Source: CAVQBP01 sp963848195 (lineage in GTDB: Bacteria; Bacteroidota; Ignavibacteria; Ignavibacteriales; Ignavibacteriaceae). From it: DNA of 64,000 nt. Made by a program: the position numbers and the translations under genes. The first letter of the stretch is position 1; each line of letters begins with the position of its first letter. Shown piece by piece: positions 43,015 through 50,962 of the stretch. The notes beneath the pieces are model-generated. The model did not search any database. It saw nothing but the letters and a program-made list of their open reading frames with translations, and had not been told where the DNA came from. The stretch is from contig CAWKCY010000020.1 in the NCBI GenBank assembly GCA_963848195.1, positions 62,001-126,000 on the forward strand. The letters run 5' to 3'.

Positions 43015-44976
43015 ATGTATCAATTTACAATTATTAGGGACATAGTCGTAATCCTTCTGGTATCCATACCAATTATATTCATATTTAAAAAAATCAATCT
43101 ACCAAGTATTGTAGGATTTTTAATTGCCGGTATGTTAATCGGTCCTCACAGCTTCCAGTTAATTTCCGAAGTAAATGAAATAAATATTATGGCTGAAGTC
43201 GGGGTAATATTACTGCTGTTCACCATAGGTCTCGAAGTTTCATTTGGAAAACTTATAAAAATGAAAAAGTTTCTTTTACTCTCCGGCGGTCTTCAGGTTT
43301 TATTTACAATATGTATTTCGACAGCGGTATTTCTTCTGTTTAATCTCCCCATCAATCAATCTATATTCTTATCATTGCTTATCAGCCTTTCAAGTACGGC
43401 AATAGTTCTGAAAATATTATCTGATAAACAACAGTTAGAAGCTCCTCATGGCAGAATATCACTTGGTATCCTGATTTTCCAGGACCTTGCTATAGTCCCC
43501 ATGTTTCTTATGCTCCCTATCTTAAGTTCAGGTGGCAGCTTATCTGCAGGACAGATTATACTGCAGTTATTATATGCTTTCGGTGCTGTAGCAATAATTA
43601 TAATTCTGGCTAAATTCCTGATGCCGAAAATTCTGTTTCAACTGGCAAAATTAAGAATAAGAGAAGTCTTCACTATAGGGATCGTCTTGCTTCTTTTAGG
43701 TACAGCCTATTTAACCCATTCTTTAGGTCTTTCATTTGCATTAGGCGCATTTATAGCCGGATTGATTTTATCCGAATCAGAATTTAGTCACCAGATAGTC
43801 GCTGAAATTCTCCCTTTTAAAGATGTTTTTAACAGTATATTCTTCGTTTCAGTCGGATTATTACTTGATATCCGCTTCCTCTTTATTTACCCGGTACTTA
43901 TCCTGGCAGCTATTCTCGGTATAATTTTAATTAAATCTTCAATTGTGATTACTATAGTTAAATTAATGAAATATCCATTAAGAGTTGCAGTATTAACCGG
44001 TTTTGGACTGGCACAAATAGGTGAATTTTCTTTTATTCTTGCTCAGGCTGGATTGAATTACAATCTTATCGGCAATGGATTTTACGAAGCTTTTTTGGCC
44101 TCTTCAATTTTCACCATGCTCCTAACCCCTTTCATTTTTCAGATTGCTGCTCCTGTTTCAAGAGGTTTTGGTAAACTGGAAAGCGTTAAAACAGATATAA
44201 AAGGAATCTCAGAAGATCTTTCCAATCATGTTATTATCGCTGGATTCGGATTAAATGGAAGAAACCTTGCAAGAGTTTTAAAGGAAACAGGAATAAAATA
44301 TATTGTAATAGAACTAAACCCTGAAACTGTTAAGAAGGAGAAATCACTCGGAGAGAATATTATTTATGGTGATATAACTAAAGAGGAAATTCAAAATCAA
44401 ACGAATGTCAAGTCTGCAAATACGATTGTTTTTGCTATTTCCGATCCCGATTCTTTACGCAGAGGCTTAAACCTTGCTAAAAAATTAAACCCTTCCATCT
44501 TTACTATTGTCAGAACCAGGTTCGCTGCCGATGTTGATGACTTCCTCGCTCTCGGAGCAAATGAGGTTATACCTGAAGAATTCGAAACTTCCATCCAGAT
44601 TTTTAATATAGTCTTAAGAAGATTTCACATTCCCCTCAATGTTGTAATGAGACAGAGCAATCTGTTAAGAAGTGAAACCTATAGTTTAATGAGGAAAGAA
44701 ACTGTGGGTCTTCAATCTCTTACAAACATAAATGAATTTTTAGCCGCAGGTATTACAGAAACTTATTATATACAAGAAGAAAATAAGTTTATTAATTATT
44801 CCTTAGCTGATTTAAATTTGAGAGCCCGGACAGACGCAGCGATAATCGCAATAGTAAGAGATAAAGAGACAATAACAAACCCCTCTGGTAAAGAAGTAAT
44901 CAAACCACATGACACACTAGTAATTACCGGCACCCATAAATCAGTCGACGATGCAGTAGAATACCTGAATTCCTAA
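43015..44976 (+). CDS. CPA2-family K+/H+ antiporter with RCK domains
   Basis: The 653-residue protein is KefB/KefC-like. A 12-13-helix Na_H_Exchanger domain covers about 5-385 (PSIVGFLIAGMLIGPHSF, LGILIFQDLAIVPMF with the ion-site Gln-Asp, FVSVGLLLDIRFL). It is followed by a TrkA_N Rossmann domain from about 405 (VIIAGFGLNGRNLA, GDIT) and a TrkA_C domain (about 565-650). Nucleotide or thiol ligands on the RCK domains typically gate K+ efflux. It diverges from the GDH gene over 104 bp. There is no clear Shine-Dalgarno; the ATG is preceded by a T-run. Confidence 0.92.
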   Translation: MYQFTIIRDIVVILLVSIPIIFIFKKINLPSIVGFLIAGMLIGPHSFQLISEVNEINIMAEVGVILLLFTIGLEVSFGKLIKMKKFLLLSGGLQVLFTICISTAVFLLFNLPINQSIFLSLLISLSSTAIVLKILSDKQQLEAPHGRISLGILIFQDLAIVPMFLMLPILSSGGSLSAGQIILQLLYAFGAVAIIIILAKFLMPKILFQLAKLRIREVFTIGIVLLLLGTAYLTHSLGLSFALGAFIAGLILSESEFSHQIVAEILPFKDVFNSIFFVSVGLLLDIRFLFIYPVLILAAILGIILIKSSIVITIVKLMKYPLRVAVLTGFGLAQIGEFSFILAQAGLNYNLIGNGFYEAFLASSIFTMLLTPFIFQIAAPVSRGFGKLESVKTDIKGISEDLSNHVIIAGFGLNGRNLARVLKETGIKYIVIELNPETVKKEKSLGENIIYGDITKEEIQNQTNVKSANTIVFAISDPDSLRRGLNLAKKLNPSIFTIVRTRFAADVDDFLALGANEVIPEEFETSIQIFNIVLRRFHIPLNVVMRQSNLLRSETYSLMRKETVGLQSLTNINEFLAAGITETYYIQEENKFINYSLADLNLRARTDAAIIAIVRDKETITNPSGKEVIKPHDTLVITGTHKSVDDAVEYLNS

Positions 44977-45206
44977 TCGCTTAAGTTCCAATAGTATATC
45001 ATTTATAAATAGCAAAATTCTATGCAGCCTTAAAAATCAGTAATTGATTTTACGGCAATTATTTCTGTTTGGAATTTCTTTTTCGACATTCTCCCCCTTT
45101 TTTATTAATATTAACTTTGCTGTATTTCGAAAGTAAATCAGAATTTCATATTTGAAATTTGTTATTTATTTGTCATTTGCACCTTGTCATTTGTAATTTC
45201 TACTAT

Positions 45207-46868
45207 TTATATCCCTGCCAAATATTCATGAACAAGTTTAATTGCCATAGCTCCCTCCCCTACAGCTGAAGCTACTCTGTTCATGGCACCTACCCTTGCA
45301 TCACCTGCACAAAAAATTCCCGGAATGCAGGTCTCAAGCAGATAAGGATCCCTTTCCAGCTTCCATATCTTTGGAAAACTTTCATCCTTAAATAAATCCC
45401 TTCCCGTTAAAATAAAACCTTTTTGATCCTTTAAAATATTTAATTTAATCCAATCTGTTTCCGGCCTTGCACCAATGAAAATAAACAAAGCACCCGCTTC
45501 ATTGGTTTTCTTTTCACCGGTTTCAATATCTTCTAAAGTAATACATTCAAGTCTCTTATCTCCTAACGTTTCGTAAACAATTGAATTAGTGATTACCGAT
45601 ATATTACTTGTTTTATTAATCTGATCTATCAGATAATGTGACATTGTTGAAGCAAGAGTTTTTTTCCTGATTATAATAAATACATTTTTTGCAAAACCGG
45701 ATAGATACATAGCTGCCTGTCCGGCAGAGTTGCCTCCTCCAACAATATAAACATTTTTACCTCTACATGAATAAGCTTCCGCTGTTGCCGAACCATAATA
45801 AATTCCTGCTCCCGATAGTTCATTTATTCCTTTAGTATCAAGCGTCCTGTAATCCACACCTGTTGATATCACTATTGAACGGGTTTTTATTTCTGGTCCG
45901 TTGGAAAGGGACAATATTTTATAATTCTCTTTTGTATTTATATCTATAACCTGACAGGGTGAAAGAAGCTCAACTCCAAATCTCGATGCCTGTGTTAAGG
46001 CTCTTCTGGTTAGGTCAGCTCCCGAAAGCCCTGAAGGAAATCCAAGATAATTTTCAATTCTTGAACTAGTTCCGGCTTGACCACCTGGCGCTTTCTTTTC
46101 TATCATAAGTGTTTTCAATCCCTCTGTTCCACCATAAACCGCTGCAGCTAAACCTGCCGGTCCTGCTCCAATAATTACTACATCATAAAATTCTTCGGAT
46201 GCGGCTGAATTTAATCCTATTTTTCTTGCTATTTCAATTTCACTCGGGCTTTTTAATATAGTGCCGTCTTCAAATAAAACTGCCGGTAATTCGTTTGGTT
46301 CAATCTTATTAGTATTCAAGAATTCTGACATTTCTTTATTTAATTCCACATCCAGCCATTTATATGGAATTAAATTACCCGTTAAAAAATCTTTTATTCG
46401 ATGTGATACTGGCGACCATTGATAACCTATAATTTTTATCCCCTCAAATTCAGGAATAAAATTATTCTGCCAGTCATCAAGCAGATCAGTTATTACTGGA
46501 TAAAGCTTTTCTTCTGGAGGATTCCACGGCTTAAGTAAATAATAATCTAATTTTAATGTGTTAATAGCTTTTATTGCCGCTTCAATATCTGAATACGCAG
46601 TCAGCAGTATTTTTTTTGCATCCGGAAAAACCTCTTTCGCTTTCTCCATAAATGAGGTACCTTCCATTTCCGGCATCCGCTGATCTGATATAAATAGTGC
46701 GGCAGTTTCATTTTTTAATTTTAATTCCTTAACAGCATCTAAAGCCTCCAATGCAGATTCGGTCGCTAGTATCTTATATTCATCACGGAATTTTTTACGT
46801 ACATCCCTCTGTATTGCTCTTAATACCTGAACATCATCATCAATTATTATAATGAATGGGAGTTTCAT
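45207..46868 (-). CDS. Receiver domain fused to thioredoxin-reductase-like flavoprotein
   Basis: The protein has 553 residues. A receiver domain at 1-125 has Asp10-12, phospho-acceptor Asp62 (FISDQRMPEMEG) and Lys113 (LLKPWNP). A glutaredoxin-like segment at about 143-215 shows Ser152-Pro-Val-Ser155 where Cys-Pro-x-Cys would be. A FAD/NAD(P) thioredoxin-reductase module at 228-553 has GAGPAGLAAAVYGG, GGQAGTSSRIENYLGFP, VGGGNSAGQAAMYL and GIFCAGDAR, but YYGSATAEAYSC replaces the redox CxxC stretch. This is a known fused response-regulator/TrxR-like family; thiol reduction by the usual cysteine pair is excluded. It overlaps the histidine kinase gene by 29 bp, making a two-component pair. Confidence 0.9.
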   Translation of the reverse strand: MKLPFIIIIDDDVQVLRAIQRDVRKKFRDEYKILATESALEALDAVKELKLKNETAALFISDQRMPEMEGTSFMEKAKEVFPDAKKILLTAYSDIEAAIKAINTLKLDYYLLKPWNPPEEKLYPVITDLLDDWQNNFIPEFEGIKIIGYQWSPVSHRIKDFLTGNLIPYKWLDVELNKEMSEFLNTNKIEPNELPAVLFEDGTILKSPSEIEIARKIGLNSAASEEFYDVVIIGAGPAGLAAAVYGGTEGLKTLMIEKKAPGGQAGTSSRIENYLGFPSGLSGADLTRRALTQASRFGVELLSPCQVIDINTKENYKILSLSNGPEIKTRSIVISTGVDYRTLDTKGINELSGAGIYYGSATAEAYSCRGKNVYIVGGGNSAGQAAMYLSGFAKNVFIIIRKKTLASTMSHYLIDQINKTSNISVITNSIVYETLGDKRLECITLEDIETGEKKTNEAGALFIFIGARPETDWIKLNILKDQKGFILTGRDLFKDESFPKIWKLERDPYLLETCIPGIFCAGDARVGAMNRVASAVGEGAMAIKLVHEYLAGI

Positions 46869-48301
46869 CTTTTACTTTGGTGTTTAATTTTTGTGATATC
46901 GGAAAACTGATGGTAAATTCAGTTTTACCCTTTATGGAATCTACTTTTACTTCACCTTTATGCTTTTTAATTACATTCTGTACTATATCAAGACCTATCC
47001 CCGACCCTTCTCCAACTTTTTTTGTAGTGAAAAAAGGATCGAATATACGTGATAATATTTCCTTGGGAATACCTGGACCATTATCAGTAATCTTGACCGA
47101 TACATCCTTCTTATCGCATGATGTTTCGATAAGAATTTCACCATTTTGAGGTACTGCATAGATTGCATTATCAATTACATTAGTCCATACCTGGTTTAGT
47201 TCTCCAATATAAACTTCAGCCTTAGGTAAATCCTCACAAAATATTTTTTTTATCTGGATATTTTTATCCCGTATTTTATAGCCGAGAAGTATAAGTGTGT
47301 TCTCTATATCCTTGTGAATATCAGTATAATATAATCCCCCCGCTCTATCCATATGAACATGAGATTTGATGGCACCAACTAACAACGAAATACGTTCGGA
47401 CGCATTCTCAATATCTTTTATTATCCGTTCGGAACTAAGTAAATTTTCAAGCCACTTAAGTATATTTTGAAATGCTTCATCGCCGGTATCTTTGTTTAAT
47501 TATTTCCAGATCATTGATTGTAAAACCTGCATCCGTAAATGTTTCTGCAATTTCATTATAGTCTGTAAATCCTCTTTCTCTTAACCAGTCATTCAGTTCA
47601 TCTTCTTCTTGTATTCGTTGAAGGGGAGTAATTTTAGATTTTGCAGAATAATTATTTCTTTTATTCAATGCTATCTCCCGGATATTCCGGATAAGTCCGG
47701 GAGAAATATTATGTTTCAACAACTCTTCGGTAAGCTTAAAGTTTAATTCCAATCTTTGTCCTAGATCTTCTGATATTCTGTCGATTGCAGATGCTGGATT
47801 GTTTAATTCATGAGCTATTCCGGCTGCAAGTTTTCCAAGTGCACTTACTTTTTCCTCCTGCATTTGCGTGGTTGCAAAAACACGTGCTCGCTCAGTCATA
47901 TAACCAATTAAGCGCTGTATAAAATCCGGATTAAGCTCTTCAAGTTCGTGAAAATATTTTTTATGAAGTTTAAGTACACGCACTTTCCCCACCGCATAAG
48001 AAGTGCCCGGAGTAGTTTGCATCCTAGAATATGGTAAAAGCCCCGTTACTCCCCCGCAAAATTCATTATTTTCAAAACTGATGTAAAAAACCAGCTTCCC
48101 CTTTACATTCATATAAAAGTAAATTTTCCCTTCTAATATAATTGACATTATATCCATTACAGAACCTGTTTTGTATATTATCTCTCCATCCTCATACTCA
48201 TCATATTCAGAATGCGCTAAAATCCATTCAAGATGTTCTTCAGATAAATCCCTCAAGGCAATTACCTTTTTTAATTCTTCAATAGTTACAGATTGCTCCA
48301 T
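46840..48301 (-). pseudogene. cNMP-binding sensor histidine kinase, one frameshift
   Basis: Read from ATG 48301 (GAAGAG upstream; a TTG at 48313 is also in frame), the N-terminal part has a cyclic-nucleotide-binding domain (to about 145) and the HisKA phospho-acceptor in AGIAHELNNPAS, His164 by this start. It stops at 47477-47479 after IIKQRYRR. The family's continuation DEAFQNILKWLENLLSSERI is present one frame over, immediately downstream, and runs into the HATPase part (NQVWTNVIDNAIYAV, DNGPGIP, FDPFFTTK, GSGIGLDI) ending at 46840. One base gained, or two lost, near 47477-47495 accounts for it. The partner regulator is the overlapping receiver/TrxR gene. No other damage is visible. Confidence 0.88.
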
Positions 48302-48459
48302 AAAACTCTTCAAAAATGAATCAAAATATTAAAATGGAAAAAAAACGCACTGGAATAGTAGTTGATACTTCTCACATCAATTTAATTGAATGAATAAAAT
48401 TTTCCTGTGTCCTCAATAACACATCCCTATGGATTTAGAAGCCCATCTGAATATCATTA

Positions 48460-48480
48460 ACCAATGATTTATCCATTGGT
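48460..48480. repeat. ACCAATG-stem repeat, copy 1
   Basis: Arms ACCAATG and CATTGGT enclose ATTTATC, preceded by GAATATCATTA. A second copy with the same left flank lies 145 bp downstream. Confidence 0.7.
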
Positions 48481-48604
48481 TTCAAGAAATAAATTCCACC
48501 TCATTTTCCCAATCTCATAACCGCAGAGCGGTGTGAAATATTTTGAATCCCAAGAGTGTGATATTATTGTAGAAAATATCAAAAGACCTATGTGAATATC
48601 ATTA

Positions 48605-48626
48605 ACCAATGGATTTATCCATTGGT
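48605..48626. repeat. ACCAATG-stem repeat, copy 2
   Basis: Arms ACCAATGGAT and ATCCATTGGT with a TT centre, preceded by TGTGAATATCATTA, the same flank as copy 1 and as the repeat at 25766. Confidence 0.7.
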
Positions 48627-48877
48627 CCCTCAACCAAACCACTCTAAATAAGTTCACATAAACCCTTTTTCTAAAAATTAAATATGACATCTTTCAAATA
48701 CCGGTTCTTGCATAACTTCACTTAATTAGTTAAAATAGCTGATAATAAAAAATATATTAAATAGACATTAAAATGAGATTGGAATGGAACCAAAGAACAT
48801 ATTTTCACGATTGCATGAGTTGGTCCTTAACTATGATGCAGATGTATAGTCTGAAAATTATATAATAGAAACCTAAA

Positions 48878-49318
48878 ATGAAAATCTTAATAAAGTCTTT
48901 AATTCTAATTCTGATTTCAATAATGCTGAATTCTTGCAGCCTATTTTTAGGAGGAATTGTTGCATTAGATAATTCCGCAAACAAAGGTGAAAAAGAAGTT
49001 CAGTATGAAAAAATAATTAAATTAAAAGAAGGGAAAAAAATAATTCTGGAATTAACTGATTCGACTGAAGTAAAGGGGAGAATTAAAGACCATAATGAAT
49101 TCAAAGAAGGAAATAAACAAGTAAAAATGATCACTGTTATGGATGAAAATGATGAATTGAAATCTATTAATACTTCGGTTATTTCTAAATACATTTATGT
49201 TGATGAAGGAGGGAATGTTTGGACAGCCGCTGCAATAGGCGGAGTTATTGATGCATTTATTATATATGGAATATTAAAGGATCCCAAGATTGGATTAGGA
49301 GGCGCTAGATTATATTAA
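48878..49318 (+). CDS. Small lipoprotein of unknown function
   Basis: The 146-residue protein has an N-terminal lipobox-type signal (hydrophobic 6-18, then LNSC at 17-20), so Cys20 is probably lipidated. The mature part has a strand-rich segment with a VKGRIKDHNEF motif, resembling a small SH3/Sm-like beta-barrel (IILELTDSTEVKGRIKD...VITVMDENDELKSI type), and ends with a Gly/Ala-rich hydrophobic helix (AAAIGGVIDAFIIYGIL). No family is recognised. The helix could insert in or lie on a membrane. Confidence 0.7.
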   Translation: MKILIKSLILILISIMLNSCSLFLGGIVALDNSANKGEKEVQYEKIIKLKEGKKIILELTDSTEVKGRIKDHNEFKEGNKQVKMITVMDENDELKSINTSVISKYIYVDEGGNVWTAAAIGGVIDAFIIYGILKDPKIGLGGARLY

Positions 49319-49323
49319 GTAAT

Positions 49324-49483
49324 TTACTGAAGTTACGCAAATATTGTCATTCTGAACGGAACGAAGTGGAGTGCCTGTCCCGATTTTTGCGGGGAAGAAT
49401 CTCAAAAGTTTAATTTTATGCAATTCTAGAATAATTCTTTTCACTCTTTTTCATAAAAATTTTCATTTTGCGTAACTTTAGTA
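49324..49483. repeat. 160-bp inverted-repeat element enclosing a GTCATTCTGAAC copy
   Basis: TTACTGAAGTTACGCAAAT (49324-49342) and ATTTTGCGTAACTTTAGTAA (49464-49483) are nearly perfect inverted ends (one mismatch and one extra T). Between them lies dispersed-repeat copy 4 (GTCATTCTGAACGGAACGAA at 49346, ending AATCTC at 49403, with a CCCG-ATTTTTG-CGGGG core). No target-site duplication is apparent. Confidence 0.6.
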
Positions 49484-49530
49484 ATCTTAAATATTTATTC
49501 TTTTATTCAATTCATTATCATAGAAATTTT

Positions 49531-50959
49531 ATGACAACAAGACGGGAATTCTTAAAATCAAGCGGAATAACTATAGCTGGCATATCCATGCTTGGCTTGA
49601 AAAACTTCAAATATGCGGATCAGAATAACTACAAAAATATGAGACCTCAGCCGCAAGAAAGAAACTTTATAAGTGATGCTGTAGAAGATAAAATTGCTGA
49701 AGTCAAAAAAAATATAAAAGACAAAGAACTCGCGTGGCTTTTTGAAAACTGTTATCCCAATACTTTAGACACTACTGTAAAATACCGGATTATTAATGGC
49801 AAACCTGATACTTTTGTTATTACCGGTGACATAAATGCAATGTGGTTAAGAGATTCCAGTGCACAGGTCTGGCCTTACTTACAGCTAATTCAAGAAGATA
49901 AAAAACTGCAGCAATTAATAGCCGGAGTAATAAACCGCCAGACAAAATGTATCTTAATAGATCCATATGCCAATGCTTTTAATTCTGGTCCGACAGGAAG
50001 TGAATGGGATAAGGATTTAACTGATATGAAGCCGGAACTCCACGAAAGGAAATGGGAAGTGGATTCTCTTTGCTACCCTTTAAGATTGGCTTACGGTTAC
50101 TGGAAGAGAACCGGTGATACTTTATGCTTTGATGATGATTGGCTTAAAGCTATGAACATGGTGATTAAAACTTTTAAAGAGCAGCAGAGAAAAATAAATA
50201 ACGGACCATATAAATTTAACCGAATTACTTCATGGCAGCCTGACAATCCGCCTGGCGGTGGGTACGGAAATCCTATAAAACCCGTAGGTATGATATGTTC
50301 CACTTTTCGTCCTTCCGATGATGCCACAATTTTTCTTTTTTTAATACCTTCAAATTTCTTTGCAGTTAAGTCTTTAAGGCAATTATCCGAAATGATCTTG
50401 AAAATAAAAAATGATGAGAGCTTCGCTTTAGATTGCTCTTCACTTGCTGATGAAGTCGAAAATGCTATTAAAAAATATGCATTCTCAGATCATTTGAATT
50501 TCGGGAAAATCATTGGCTATGAAGCAGACGGATTTGGCAATCAGCTATTTATGGATGATGCTAATGCGCCGAGCTTATTATCACTCCCCTACCTCGGCTG
50601 TCTTTCAAAAGATGATTCTCTTTATTTGAATACCAGGAAATTATTATTGAGTGATTCAAATCCCTATTTCTTTTAAAGGAAAAGCTGGTGAAGGGATCGG
50701 CAGTCCGCATACCGGAATGGATAAAATCTGGCCTATCAGCATTATAATGCGGGCTTTAACCAGTAATGATGATGAAGAAATTAAGAAATGTCTGGAGATG
50801 CTAAAAAGCAGCAATGCCGGGACAGGTTTTATGCATGAATCCTTCAATAAAGATAATCCCGCTGACTTTTCAAGGAAATGGTTCGCCTGGGCAAATACCC
50901 TCTTCGGTGAACTTATTCTGAAAGTTTATAATGAAAGACCGAATTTACTGAAAGCATAG
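49531..50959 (+). pseudogene. GH125 exo-alpha-1,6-mannosidase, frameshifted at a T-run
   Basis: From ATG 49531 the protein begins with a Tat signal (TRREFLKSSGITIAGISMLG). The GH125 catalytic domain follows: GDINAMWLRDSSAQVWPYLQ, KWEVDSLCYPLRLAYGYWKR, STFRPSDDATIFLFLIPSN and MDDANAPSLLSLPYLG. The frame ends at TAA 50674-50676 within TTTCTTTTAAA. The next frame from 50675 continues exactly as GH125 proteins do: KGKAGEGIGSPHTGMDKIWP, IIMRALTSND, TGFMHESF and WFAWANTLFGEL, to 50959. One extra T explains the break. Corrected, the protein would be about 475 residues. Starting at 49531 rather than the in-frame 49468 keeps the Tat motif at the N-terminus. Confidence 0.9.
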
Positions 50960-50962
50960 ACA

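Larger units (their letters stand above)
48302..48877. other. Repeat-rich intergenic region
   Basis: There is no convincing gene in 576 bp. Contents: two copies of a TGAATATCATTAACCAATG element (listed separately), the stem ACCGC-AGA-GCGGT at 48520-48532 followed by GTGAAATATTTTG, and GATATTATTGTAGAAAATA at 48560-48578, which resembles the conserved linker of the two-stem repeats. A single ATGACATCTTT motif lies at 48685-48695. Confidence 0.55.

Noticed and set aside
49468..49530. 21-residue N-terminal extension of GH125
   Set aside because: It would bury the Tat motif TRREFLK; part of the codons lie in the inverted repeat at 49464-49483.
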